In this document: in pieces, positions 17,590 to 25,828 of the stretch
Layout of the letters: each line of letters begins with the position of its first letter
How positions within the stretch are numbered: position 1 is the first letter of the stretch
Assembly (NCBI GenBank): GCA_934725015.1
Contig: CAKVAS010000002.1
Span: 62,001 to 126,000, forward strand
Length of the DNA: 64,000 nt
From: an uncultured Bacteroidales bacterium
Lineage (GTDB): Bacteria; Bacteroidota; Bacteroidia; Bacteroidales; UBA932
Direction: 5' to 3'
Program-made: the position numbers and the translations under genes
Notes under the pieces: model-generated
Told to the model about the DNA's origin: nothing
Seen by the model: only the letters and a program-made list of their open reading frames with translations
The model's database searches: none

Positions 17590-17620
17590 TCAGAGTCTTG
17601 ACAATCAGTACAAATCCCGA

Positions 17621-17654
17621 CCGGTCCGGAGGCTAAACCTCCGGACCGGTTTTT
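17621..17654 (+). terminator. rho-independent terminator of the second surface operon
   Basis: A perfect 12-bp stem (CCGGTCCGGAGG at 17621-17632 with CCTCCGGACCGG at 17638-17649), a 5-nt loop, then five T. Confidence 0.93.
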
Positions 17655-17691
17655 CATTTATGAAATAATATTTTATTCAAAATAATTGCTG

Positions 17692-17723
17692 TAATGGATA
17701 AAAAAAACTATTTTTGTCCATTA
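17692..17723 (+). promoter_or_regulatory. inverted repeat upstream of the DUF4143 ATPase gene
   Basis: TAATGGATAAAAA (17692-17704) and TTTTTGTCCATTA (17711-17723) are inverted repeats that match in 12 of 13 positions. TAATTTG follows at 17724-17730 as a possible -7 box, only a few bases before the start codon at 17739. This looks like an operator, perhaps for self-control. Confidence 0.5.
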
Positions 17724-17738
17724 TAATTTGATTTGTGG

Positions 17739-19007
17739 ATGAAAAACATAATTTTTCAACAGAAAACAGAACGAGACAAACTCTTGGGGATGAAATACCA
17801 GGAGCGGTTAGCTATGGCATTGGCCGTTTCATATCGGGACAGCAAGCCGATAAAACTGATAACGGGGCCGCGCCGAGCCGGAAAGTCGGTGCTCGCGCTT
17901 CAGATGCTGAAAGGGCAGAACTTTGCGTATCTGAACTTTGATGACGCAGCCTTGCTGGAAAGGTTTGATGAAAATAGTGTGGAACAGGCACTTGCGGAGG
18001 TCTATCCCGGCTATGAATACCTTCTTTTGGATGAGATACAGAATCAGCCTGGCTGGAGTCTGTGGGTGGAAAAACTCTATCGTCGCGGAGTCAATCTTGT
18101 CATCACCGGTTCCAATGCGAATATGCTCTCTGACGACCTTGCCGCAGTGCTGTCAGGGAGGTATCTTGAGATAAGGCTTTACCCTTTCTCCGCCAGTGAA
18201 TACCTTAATTTTCTTGCCGTGCCTTTGTCTGCGGAGACTGAGACACCGGAATTTGTGGCACGTTTGAACTCCTCCATCTCTCGATACATGGAATATGGCG
18301 GTTATCCGGAAATTGTCGGTACGGAGCAGGCCGCATCCGGATATCTTTCAGGATTGTATGACTCCATTATCGTCAAAGATATTGTCCGCAGATATAAAAT
18401 CCGCAAGGTTGATGACCTTTATGCCATTGCGGACTGGATGTTGTCTAATTTTACAAACCCGTTCAGCGCCTCGTCAGTGCAGGATGAACTTGAAATGTCA
18501 AGCACCACGACGGCTCAGAAGTATCTGACATATCTTCAGAATACCTACCTTTTCCAATATCTTCCACGTTTCAGCAACAAATTGAAACTCATGAAGAAAG
18601 CAGATGCAAAATGCTATGTTATTGACAATGGCTTCATTATGGCTCGCGCGTTTGAACTGTCAGGGAATTATGGACGACTTCTTGAAAATATGGTTTTTAT
18701 GGAGCTTCTCAAACGCGGATATGACCTGAAGAAATATGAACTTTTCTATTATCGTTCCCGCAACGACAAGGAGACGGATTTCGTGTGCCGGAGAGGTGTC
18801 ATGATTGAACAGTTGATTCAGGTTTGCTATCGCATAGACTCAAAGAAGACCTTTGACAGGGAGATCGCGTCTCTTGTGGAATGTGCCGGAGAACTCAGGA
18901 ACTCAAATCTGACGGTGATAACCTGGGATAAGGAAGAGACTGTGACAAAACCCGGCTATACGATAAGGATAATCCCTTTCCGCAAATGGATTTCGGAGCG
19001 GTTCTGA
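17739..19007 (+). CDS. DUF4143-type AAA ATPase
   Basis: The 422-residue protein has a Walker A GPRRAGKS near residue 46, Walker B YLLLDEIQN near residue 102, and sensor-1-like VITGSNANML. The C-terminal half is DUF4143-like and holds FYYRSRNDKETDFVCRRG, which resembles the core of PD-(D/E)xK nucleases. These stand-alone ATPases are common in gut Bacteroidales; their function is unknown, though defence or toxin-like roles have been proposed. ATG 17739 is preferred to a TTG 6 bp upstream. It stands alone between the terminator of the upstream operon and a convergent gene. A deleted relative is found at 27521-27693. Confidence 0.8.
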   Translation: MKNIIFQQKTERDKLLGMKYQERLAMALAVSYRDSKPIKLITGPRRAGKSVLALQMLKGQNFAYLNFDDAALLERFDENSVEQALAEVYPGYEYLLLDEIQNQPGWSLWVEKLYRRGVNLVITGSNANMLSDDLAAVLSGRYLEIRLYPFSASEYLNFLAVPLSAETETPEFVARLNSSISRYMEYGGYPEIVGTEQAASGYLSGLYDSIIVKDIVRRYKIRKVDDLYAIADWMLSNFTNPFSASSVQDELEMSSTTTAQKYLTYLQNTYLFQYLPRFSNKLKLMKKADAKCYVIDNGFIMARAFELSGNYGRLLENMVFMELLKRGYDLKKYELFYYRSRNDKETDFVCRRGVMIEQLIQVCYRIDSKKTFDREIASLVECAGELRNSNLTVITWDKEETVTKPGYTIRIIPFRKWISERF

Positions 19008-19018
19008 GACATAACTGT

Positions 19019-19053
19019 TTTGCAAATCGAAAATCGGATTTCATATTTGCAAA
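19019..19053. repeat. inverted repeat between convergent genes
   Basis: TTTGCAAAT (19019-19027) and ATTTGCAAA (19045-19053) form a perfect 9-bp AT-rich inverted repeat with 17 nt between, in the 130-bp gap between two convergent genes. It could be a weak bidirectional terminator or a protein site. Confidence 0.4.
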
Positions 19054-19137
19054 GCCCATGTTAACCAGATACTTACTGGATAATCATGTGTGGGTTGTTG
19101 TGATGTTGGACTTATAAACCAGTGATGAAAAGCGTGA

Positions 19138-22065
19138 TTACTTGACTATCGCGCGGCCGGTGCGGCCGTCGGCGATGACGGTGAGGGGGCGGTCGAGGCG
19201 GACGGCGCGGAGAAATTCGGTCTCATGGGCGGCAGGCAGGGCGTCGAGGGCGGAGGTGTCGCAGAGGTCGGAGGGACGGGCCCACGGGTTCACGCTGATG
19301 TAGCCGGCTCCTGCCGAGGTCATGTTCTGGAAGAAATGCGTTCCCTGGCTCGGCTCGATGCGGAAATCGTCGAGGCTGCATTCCACGATGACCTTCGCTT
19401 CGGAGATGCCGCTCCACTGCACCGGAACACCGAGAGAGGGGACGGACGAGCCCCAGCGGCCGTAGCCTATGAGGACATAATTCCTCTTCAGACGGCGCAT
19501 CTCGGCGTTGACGGCAGTGAGGGAGGCTGCGATTTCGCGGGTGCGCATCCTGTCGAACGCAGTTCGTTTGAGATAGACGACGTCGCATATCCCTGTAATT
19601 TCACCCGGCCCTATGGCGCAGCCCGAACGAAGCCACGCCCCTTCCGCATCGACCTTTGACCAGTCAACCTCGCTCCGCAGTCCGTCGATGGAAATAGGGC
19701 GTATCTGGAGCACGCTGAACGTCATGTCCCCGTCGTCCCTGAAATCGGCCGCGAATTCAATCTCGACCTCGCATCTTACTTCGGATTTCATGATTTCGAG
19801 CAGCGAGGAGAGGATTTCGGCGAGCGGCCATGTCCTGTATTTCAGAATCCTCGCGAAGGTGATGAACTTCGGTCCCTGAGGCGCGGATGAATCGACCATA
19901 CGCATATTTTCATAGTCCCAAGTGGAGACGACGTTCCTGAACGAGCGGAACTGTCCGCAGTCGGCCACCGCAATCCTTTCGAGGTTCACGGCGTCATCGA
20001 CGGAGGTCCTGAACCTTTCCGGGCGGAGGCTGAGGGCGAGCATGGAGGTCTGCGTCTGGGTCATCGTCAGTTCGGGCGTGGAGGTCTGGAGGACGCTGCG
20101 CGGGTATTTCGGGGAAAACCTGAGCATCGTCTCGCCATCGACCACCGCCTTGCCGAGCCCGTAGGCCAGCTTCACTATGCCGTCCTCCGGCGCCTCGTTG
20201 CCAATAGGGTAGAAATTGACCGAGCGGGCGACACCGGAGACAGCCGGAAACCATCTCCCGCAGTCCTCGCTGCCGCAGACTTCCTGAAGCACGATGGCCA
20301 TCTTCTCCTCGGAAATCACGTTTGCGGTGGAGGTGATGTAGCCCCGCGAGGAGGCGAAGTAGATGGATGCATAGACGGACTTGATTGCCTTGGAGAGCAG
20401 GCGGAGCTGCTGGTCCTCGTTGTCCGTGTGCGGAATCATGTAGGTGGAATAGACCCCGGCGAAGGGCTGGTAGTAGGAGTCCTCGAGCTTCGAGGAGGAA
20501 CGGACTGCAAGTGGCCTGCGCGTGGTGCGGACAAAGGCCCTGAGCGAATCCGTCAGCTCCTTCGGAAGGGTGGAGGCGACAAATTCGGAGAGAATCTCCG
20601 CGTCGGTGATGTCCGAGCCTATGACATACTGGAGGCCGTTTTCGAGTATGAAGCGGTCGAACCAGTCGGTCGTGACGACGATTGTGCGGGGAACGGCTAT
20701 GCGGACATTCTCCCAGCGGTCGTAAAGATTGTATTTGTGCAGGATGTGATTGAGGAAGGCGAGTCCCCGCGCCTTGCCGCCGAGCGAACCGTCCCCGAGC
20801 CGGGCGAAACGTATGGTGTCGTTGTAGCTCCCGTCGTCGAAGCGGGCTATGACCCCCGTTCCCTGACTGATGCGGAAGTCCCTGATGATCCTGAGGTAGG
20901 TTTCCCTGACGGCCGGAATGTCCTTCCCGTCCTTGAGGCTGATGGGGCGGAACTTGCCGGCGAGCGTGAACAGTCCTCTGGCGTAGAGCCAGCGGGAGAT
21001 GTAGTTCCTGTCCGAGAGGCTGCGGAGCGCGTCGGCGGGGATGCTGCGGACGATGTCCTCGAAGTCCCGCAGGTTGTGCCCCCTCGCTATGATTTCCCCG
21101 CTCTCCGGTTCCGTGGCGATGAAGTCTCCGAATCCGAACTCCCGACCGATGTACTCGCTGAGTTCGTGGGTGAGGGTCTTGGAGGACTTCAGGATGAAGC
21201 CGGCACCGAGGCTCTCTGCCGTCTGCCTCATGCTCTCCTGCGAGGACTGCATGAGGAACGGCATCGTAGGGTCTTCCCCACGCACGAGGCGGCAGAGGTC
21301 AACCCCGGCGTCGCTCTTCTCGGTGTCGGGACTGTCACCGCGATGGATCACGAATCCTATGTCGGAGATGACTCCGAGGAGGTTGCCGCCGTATCTGCGG
21401 TAGAGTTCCACCGCCTCGTCGTAGCAGGTCGCGAGCAGAATCTTGGGCCGCGAGCGCTTGCGCTGAATCTGCTGCTCCTCGTTGAGGGTGTCGCGGACGG
21501 CCTCGCTGTTCTGCTGGAGGACGAGCTTGTAGAGCAGCGGGAGGTAGGTGGAGTAGTAGCGCACGGAATCCTCGACGAGCAGGATTGCCCGCGCCCCCAT
21601 CCCGAGTATGTCGCTGTCGGCGTTGAGGCGGTCTTCGAGCAGCTTGATGATGGCGATGATGACGTCGGTGTTGTTGTCCCAGCAGAATACATAGTCGATG
21701 CAGGACGTGTCCCTCCGCGCGATTCTGCGGTAAATCTCCTTCGAGAACGAGCAGAGCAGGACTATAGGGGTGTCCGGGGATATGGCTCTGACCTGACGGG
21801 AGAAATCGAAGACATCGACCTCCCCGAGATTATACATCGTGATTATGAGGTCGAAGCGCTCTTCCGCTCCGAGCCTTTCGAGAGCTTCGGCCGTGGTCTC
21901 GGCCCGCTCGATGGACGGGGGGTTGCTGAGGTTCAGTTCTGAATATTCCCGGGTTATCCGGTATTCAATGTGACCGTCCTCCTCGAGGGCGAAGCTGTCG
22001 TAGCTGTTGCAGACGAGGAGGATTTTCCGGATTCTCCGGGACATCAGGGCACCGTGTCGTTCCAT
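19138..22065 (-). CDS. tandem receiver plus PEP-synthase/PPDK N-terminal domain protein
   Basis: The 975-residue protein (ATG at 22065; a TTG 9 bp upstream lies in a repeat) has three parts. Residues about 12-150 look like a receiver, but lack the acidic pair (ILLVCNSYDS) and the phospho-Asp (LIITMYNLG). Residues about 163-315 form a receiver with the key residues kept: ILLVEDS, GVISDIG and FILKSS. From about residue 400 there is a PEP/pyruvate-binding domain of the PPDK/PEP synthase N-terminal type: DGSLGGKARGLAFLNHIL, PRTIVVTTDWFDRFI and AVRSSSKLEDSYYQPFAGVY. The phosphohistidine and PEP-binding domains of full PEP synthase are absent. It may be a phosphotransfer or nucleotide-binding regulator, not an enzyme of gluconeogenesis. 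It follows gdhA in the same direction, across a repeat-filled 87-bp gap. Confidence 0.8.
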   Translation of the reverse strand: MERHGALMSRRIRKILLVCNSYDSFALEEDGHIEYRITREYSELNLSNPPSIERAETTAEALERLGAEERFDLIITMYNLGEVDVFDFSRQVRAISPDTPIVLLCSFSKEIYRRIARRDTSCIDYVFCWDNNTDVIIAIIKLLEDRLNADSDILGMGARAILLVEDSVRYYSTYLPLLYKLVLQQNSEAVRDTLNEEQQIQRKRSRPKILLATCYDEAVELYRRYGGNLLGVISDIGFVIHRGDSPDTEKSDAGVDLCRLVRGEDPTMPFLMQSSQESMRQTAESLGAGFILKSSKTLTHELSEYIGREFGFGDFIATEPESGEIIARGHNLRDFEDIVRSIPADALRSLSDRNYISRWLYARGLFTLAGKFRPISLKDGKDIPAVRETYLRIIRDFRISQGTGVIARFDDGSYNDTIRFARLGDGSLGGKARGLAFLNHILHKYNLYDRWENVRIAVPRTIVVTTDWFDRFILENGLQYVIGSDITDAEILSEFVASTLPKELTDSLRAFVRTTRRPLAVRSSSKLEDSYYQPFAGVYSTYMIPHTDNEDQQLRLLSKAIKSVYASIYFASSRGYITSTANVISEEKMAIVLQEVCGSEDCGRWFPAVSGVARSVNFYPIGNEAPEDGIVKLAYGLGKAVVDGETMLRFSPKYPRSVLQTSTPELTMTQTQTSMLALSLRPERFRTSVDDAVNLERIAVADCGQFRSFRNVVSTWDYENMRMVDSSAPQGPKFITFARILKYRTWPLAEILSSLLEIMKSEVRCEVEIEFAADFRDDGDMTFSVLQIRPISIDGLRSEVDWSKVDAEGAWLRSGCAIGPGEITGICDVVYLKRTAFDRMRTREIAASLTAVNAEMRRLKRNYVLIGYGRWGSSVPSLGVPVQWSGISEAKVIVECSLDDFRIEPSQGTHFFQNMTSAGAGYISVNPWARPSDLCDTSALDALPAAHETEFLRAVRLDRPLTVIADGRTGRAIVK

Positions 22066-22072
22066 TATGCGC

Positions 22073-22150
22073 AAAGATTTCTCACTTCGTTCGAAATGAC
22101 AGTTATGAGGTCGTTCGAAATGACGGTTATGAGGTCGTTCGAAATGACGG
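22073..22150 (-). repeat. 24-bp tandem copies of the core repeat (inverted orientation)
   Basis: AAAGATTTCTCACTTCGTTC at 22073 opens the reverse-complement long form, then GTTCGAAATGAC units start at 22089, 22113 and 22137, 24 bp apart. The core is the same as at 12663 and 56301, but the spacers differ. It fills the gap between gdhA and the receiver/PEP-synthase-like gene. Confidence 0.85.
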
Positions 22151-22152
22151 GG

Positions 22153-23508
22153 CTAAACGAGCCCCTGGTCAAGCATGGCGTTCGCGACCTTGATGAAGCC
22201 GGCGACGTTCGCTCCCTTGACGTAGTTGATGTAGCCGTCCGGCTCGACGCCGTATTTGAGGCAGGCCGCGTGGATGTCGGACATGATTCTGTGCAGTTCC
22301 GCATCGACCTGCTCGGCCGTCCACTGGCTGCGGATGGAGTTCTGGCTCATCTCAAGCCCTGAGGTCGCCACCCCGCCGGCGTTCGAGGCCTTGCCCGGAG
22401 AGTAGAGCAGGCGCGCCTTCTGAAATACGGCGATTGCCTCCGGCGTCGTCGGCATGTTCGCCCCCTCCACGACGCAGGTGCAGCCTCCATTCACGAGAGC
22501 CTCGGCGTCAGGGAGTTCAATCTCGTTCTGCGTCGCGCATGGGAGCGCGATGTCGCAGGCAATCTTCCACGGACGCTCGCCCGGATAATACACGGCATTC
22601 GGATATTTTTCGGCATATTCCCGAATCCTTTCGCGCCTGATATTCTTGAGCTCGAGGACATATTTCATCTTTTCCTCAGTGAGTCCCTCCGGGTCATGGA
22701 TGAAGCCGTCCGAATCGGAGAGCGTCACGACCTTCGCCCCGAGCCTCATAGCCTTCTGTGCGGCATACTGCGCGACATTTCCGGAACCGGAGACAAGCAC
22801 GGTCTTCCCCTCGAAGCTTTCACCGCGCGTGGCGAGCATCTCCTGTGCGAAGTAGCAGACTCCGTAGCCGGTGGCCTCCGGACGCAGGCGGCTGCCGCCC
22901 CATCCGAGGCCCTTGCCGGTGAGCGTGCCGGTAAATTCGTCACGCAGACGCTTGTACTGTCCGAAGAGGTAGCCGACCTCGCGTCCGCCCACTCCGATGT
23001 CGCCTGCCGGGACGTCGGTGTCCGGTCCGATGTGCCTCTGAAGCTCGGTCATGAAGCTCTGGCAGAAGCGCATTACCTCGGCGTCGGACTTGCCCCTCGG
23101 GCTGAAGTCGGAACCGCCCTTCGCCCCGCCCATCGGCAGGGTGGTGAGCGCGTTCTTGAAGGTCTGCTCGAAGGCAAGGAACTTCATTATGCTGAGATTG
23201 ACGCTGGAGTGGAAGCGGAGTCCGCCCTTGTACGGGCCTATCGCGCTGTTCATCTGCACGCGGAAGCCCCTGTTTATGTGAATCTCGCCCCTGTCGTCAG
23301 TCCACGGGACACGGAACATGATGACGCGCTCCGGCTCGGCCATGCGCTCGAGTATCTTCTGGTCCATAAGGTGGGGGTATTCCACGACATAGTCGGCGAC
23401 GCTCTCCACGACCTCCCTCACCGCCTGATGAAACTCTTTCTCCCCTGGGTTTTTCGCGACAAGCTCGGCCATGAACCTGTCGGCATAGTTCTTCGCAAAT
23501 TTTTTCAT
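22153..23508 (-). CDS. gdhA: NADP-type glutamate dehydrogenase
   Basis: The 451-residue protein aligns through its length with hexameric bacterial glutamate dehydrogenases (about 445-450 residues), which interconvert glutamate with 2-oxoglutarate and ammonium in the cytoplasm. Visible signatures: IGPYKGGLRFH, the catalytic-lysine region LPMGGAKGGSDF, PAGDIGVGGREVGYLFGQYK, and the nucleotide-binding GSGNVAQYAAQKA. The end (SNAGGVATSGLEMSQN) is also typical. Whether it uses NADPH or NADH is inferred from the short, hexameric type. A Bacteroidales -7 box lies 63 bp upstream of the start. Confidence 0.96.
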   Translation of the reverse strand: MKKFAKNYADRFMAELVAKNPGEKEFHQAVREVVESVADYVVEYPHLMDQKILERMAEPERVIMFRVPWTDDRGEIHINRGFRVQMNSAIGPYKGGLRFHSSVNLSIMKFLAFEQTFKNALTTLPMGGAKGGSDFSPRGKSDAEVMRFCQSFMTELQRHIGPDTDVPAGDIGVGGREVGYLFGQYKRLRDEFTGTLTGKGLGWGGSRLRPEATGYGVCYFAQEMLATRGESFEGKTVLVSGSGNVAQYAAQKAMRLGAKVVTLSDSDGFIHDPEGLTEEKMKYVLELKNIRRERIREYAEKYPNAVYYPGERPWKIACDIALPCATQNEIELPDAEALVNGGCTCVVEGANMPTTPEAIAVFQKARLLYSPGKASNAGGVATSGLEMSQNSIRSQWTAEQVDAELHRIMSDIHAACLKYGVEPDGYINYVKGANVAGFIKVANAMLDQGLV

Positions 23509-23570
23509 ATCTTTTGTCTCTATCAGTTTATTCTTCTCCCAGATTTAGTCTCCATCAACAACAAATCCCA

Positions 23571-23578
23571 CAAATTTA
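23571..23578 (-). promoter_or_regulatory. -7 box of gdhA
   Basis: Read on the minus strand this is TAAATTTG, matching TAnnTTTG, 63 bp before the gdhA start. The -33 element is not clear. Confidence 0.6.
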
Positions 23579-23602
23579 GAAAAATCTGCGGGATTGTGTC
23601 TC

Positions 23603-24721
23603 TTATTCGGCGATAGTTTTCCGGTAGTCGCTCGGCGACATTCCGTAGCGTCTCTTGAAATCCTTGCGGAAGTTGGAGCTGTCGTTGTAGCCGACACGGT
23701 CGCTGACTTGCTCGACGGTCATTTCAGGCGCCTCCTCGAACATTCTGCACGCCTCCTCCAGCCTCAGCCCGTTTCTCCATGTCCTGAAGTCGGTGCCGAG
23801 CTCGTCCTTCATGTAGCGGCGCATCATCACGACATCGACCCCGATTTTCTCCAGCGTCTCGGTGTATGGCACGTCCTTTTCTGTGAATCCCTTGGCTGAA
23901 ACCCAGCTGTCGATGTTGTCGCGGATTTCGGTACGGATGTTTTCCGGGATTTCAGGATAAATCCGCGAGTTCTGCACCTCCTCTTCCATTTCTTCCGCGC
24001 TTTCGGACGGGACTTCGGCTCCGGAGTTGAGCGCCATCACGATGTAGCCGGAGTCGGCCGCATAGTTTATGATCTTTATCGTGAAGAAGAGATAGGTCAG
24101 TACATACATGGGCACGAGTGCGAGATAGCTCCAGCTACTGACACAGAGACTGATGAACGCGCATATTCCGGTCGCGAGCGCGGTGAGGAACATCCAGTGA
24201 ATCCACGACAGCCTCGGTGCATTGTTCTCGGCGTAGTACTCGTTAGTGAGCAGGATTACTTTGCGGAAACTTTTCGCGAAGATTGCCGCATAGGAAAAAA
24301 GCTGTATGAGAAAAGCGCCTGCGGCAGCCCGATACGCATAGACAAAGGCCTCGGGCCAGAACCAATAGCAGAGGTAGGGTGCGGAGATAATCGCCGTAAT
24401 CACGAGGATGTCGCGCATTACGCACCGCAGGGTTATAGCCCCGGGATTGATGAAGATGAGAATCATGCTTGTCAGCAGCAGTGCCTGAAACGGCCCCGTG
24501 GCGAGAATGGCAAGCTTGTCGAAAGGATGAACATATCCCACGGCGAAACAGAGGACGCTCAGCGCGGCGAGGGTCGCGCAGGAAATCGCGAAGATTTTTC
24601 TTGCCTTCCGGAATTTTCTGAATTCAGCTTTGTCGGGAATCTTGACGGCAAGGACAATAACAGAAAGCGTCAGGATGACTCCTGATGCGAAAAGCATTAG
24701 ATATCGGTATATATCGCTCAT
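23603..24721 (-). CDS. membrane-anchored AraC-family transcription regulator
   Basis: The 372-residue protein (ATG 24721; an upstream GTG at 24766 falls on the -7 box) has about six hydrophobic segments in the first 220 residues, an acidic linker (AEEMEEEVQN), and a C-terminal AraC/XylS DNA-binding domain of about 100 residues with EQVSDRVGYNDSSNFRKDFKR and GMSPSDYRKTIAE. This is the 'membrane sensor plus AraC' type that is common in Bacteroidales and takes the place of a two-component system. A similar gene lies at 55137. A 22-bp direct repeat just upstream of its promoter is a likely binding site for the regulator itself. Confidence 0.85.
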   Translation of the reverse strand: MSDIYRYLMLFASGVILTLSVIVLAVKIPDKAEFRKFRKARKIFAISCATLAALSVLCFAVGYVHPFDKLAILATGPFQALLLTSMILIFINPGAITLRCVMRDILVITAIISAPYLCYWFWPEAFVYAYRAAAGAFLIQLFSYAAIFAKSFRKVILLTNEYYAENNAPRLSWIHWMFLTALATGICAFISLCVSSWSYLALVPMYVLTYLFFTIKIINYAADSGYIVMALNSGAEVPSESAEEMEEEVQNSRIYPEIPENIRTEIRDNIDSWVSAKGFTEKDVPYTETLEKIGVDVVMMRRYMKDELGTDFRTWRNGLRLEEACRMFEEAPEMTVEQVSDRVGYNDSSNFRKDFKRRYGMSPSDYRKTIAE

Positions 24722-24765
24722 ACAACACTTCAATTTTTTCTCGCTTTTCTGAGCGGAAAAGCCCA

Positions 24766-24773
24766 CAAATTTA
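24766..24773 (-). promoter_or_regulatory. -7 box of the AraC-type regulator gene
   Basis: On the minus strand this reads TAAATTTG. It lies 45 bp before the start codon and next to the 22-bp direct repeats, which would cover the -33 region. Confidence 0.6.
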
Positions 24774-24783
24774 CAAAAAATAT

Positions 24784-24827
24784 CGTGTATTTCATGAAAT
24801 ACCTGCGTGTATTTAATGAAATATAGG
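24784..24827 (-). promoter_or_regulatory. 22-bp direct repeat, probable AraC-type operator
   Basis: Two units (24784-24805 and 24806-24827) are identical in 18 of 22 bases and lie head to tail. The first unit contains a perfect 16-bp palindrome, GTATTTCATGAAATAC (24787-24802). A 22-bp spacing (two helix turns) just upstream of the promoter of an AraC gene suits a dimer binding two direct half-sites. Confidence 0.65.
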
Positions 24828-25191
24828 AGTTTTTGACCACACTCAAGCTAATTTTGCATCCGGTTTCCGACGGATGTGCGGTTTTTTTTACAACGCTTTT
24901 CTGACACGTCGCTGACGGAAACCTTGATTTGTTGTTAAGATTACAGCAAGGGGCGGACGGCGCAGTTTCTGCCTTTGTCCGAAGCCCTTTGATTCTGACC
25001 TAATTATAATATACTAAGCAGATACTTAACCTTAGAAACACGCGTTTTGTATGTTTACAGGCAGCGGTCTCCAGCGATTGGACACCGCTGCTGTAGTTTT
25101 TGGGAAAATGTTATATCTTTGCACTCCGAAACCTCTCTCCTGAGGAAGCGGGCCAACCGTTGAAAATGTTGCAGTAAAATTTAGTCTCGAA
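24828..25191. other. intergenic stretch with two hairpins and a promoter
   Basis: No gene is seen in these 364 bases. They hold TAATTTTG (24849-24856) followed at once by a hairpin CATCCG...CGGATG and eight T, which looks like a tiny promoter-terminator unit, a larger hairpin at 24948-24989 (AAGGGGC with GCCCTT, inner GGAC/GTCC and GGCGCAG/CTGCC), and TATCTTTG at 25114-25121, the probable -7 box of the 25192 gene. The larger hairpin may belong to a small RNA. Confidence 0.45.
25114..25121 (+). promoter_or_regulatory. -7 box of the 25192 operon
   Basis: TATCTTTG followed by CA, the standard Bacteroidales form, 70 bp before the start codon. No TTTG lies at the right distance upstream, so the -33 is weak. 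Confidence 0.6.
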
Positions 25192-25821
25192 ATGGAATAT
25201 TGTCTGATACTCTCGAATGTCGTTCTGATTGTCGCCGTGTGTGTCATGCTCGTCATGCGCGCCCGCGAGTCGAAAAACTTGATCTCAGCCATAGGCAAGG
25301 TGCTCGCCGAGCATCTGAACCCGCAGCGGAATGAGCCGGAGCATCTGAGCGCCGATGGGATTATGGATGTCCTGCGCACCGGGGGCTATGTGCCGGAACG
25401 CGCCGACGAGAAGACAGTTGATTTCAAGAAGGAGGGAATACTCTACCGCGTGGCCTATTCCGGAAACCGCATGGATATGTCCCTTGCGTTCAATATGGAC
25501 AAGCTTTCCGCCGAGGACGAGCGTGATGTCAGGGACATTTGTGCCCGTGTTTCGGACAGCATAATCATGGCCGACGCATTTCTTGACGAACCGGACAGGA
25601 ACGGAAATTCCACGATTACCTTCAAAATCAGCATGATGCTCCGCTGCAAGGACGAATTCGCGGCCTCATACGGCGAATACATCGAGATTCTCGACGAACT
25701 CCACGCCCGTTTCCTCAAGGCCTACAACGAGGAAGACAGCGACGATTCCCCCGCCGACCAGCCCGACGACCCCGCCGCCATCCCCGTCCCGCCTTCCTCC
25801 CGCAGCAAGCTCCTGAACTGA
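25192..25821 (+). CDS. membrane-anchored protein of unknown function
   Basis: The 209-residue protein has one N-terminal membrane segment (residues about 4-22, then RARESK), a globular middle with mixed charge (DKLSAEDERDVRDICARVSD) and a disordered Asp/Pro-rich tail (DDSPADQPDDPAAIPVPP). I do not recognise a family. It is eight bases upstream of the AAA ATPase gene in the same direction and very likely forms an operon with it, so it could be a client, adaptor or regulator of that ATPase. The start is set by the membrane segment and the -7 box 70 bp upstream. Confidence 0.75.
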   Translation: MEYCLILSNVVLIVAVCVMLVMRARESKNLISAIGKVLAEHLNPQRNEPEHLSADGIMDVLRTGGYVPERADEKTVDFKKEGILYRVAYSGNRMDMSLAFNMDKLSAEDERDVRDICARVSDSIIMADAFLDEPDRNGNSTITFKISMMLRCKDEFAASYGEYIEILDELHARFLKAYNEEDSDDSPADQPDDPAAIPVPPSSRSKLLN

Positions 25822-25828
25822 ACCAAGT

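Noticed and set aside
20428..21942. Open plus-strand frame of 504 codons opposite the receiver/PEP-synthase-like gene
   Set aside because: It is a mirror of the GC-rich minus-strand gene, has no known motif and only a biased composition, while the minus-strand product has clear receiver and PEP-synthase motifs.
22696..23616. Plus-strand frame of 306 codons opposite gdhA
   Set aside because: Shadow of gdhA, whose own strand matches glutamate dehydrogenase over its whole length.
24948..24989. 6S or SRP RNA in the gap before 25192
   Set aside because: The hairpin is short and there is no promoter in the right place; the known conserved loops of these RNAs were not recognised.
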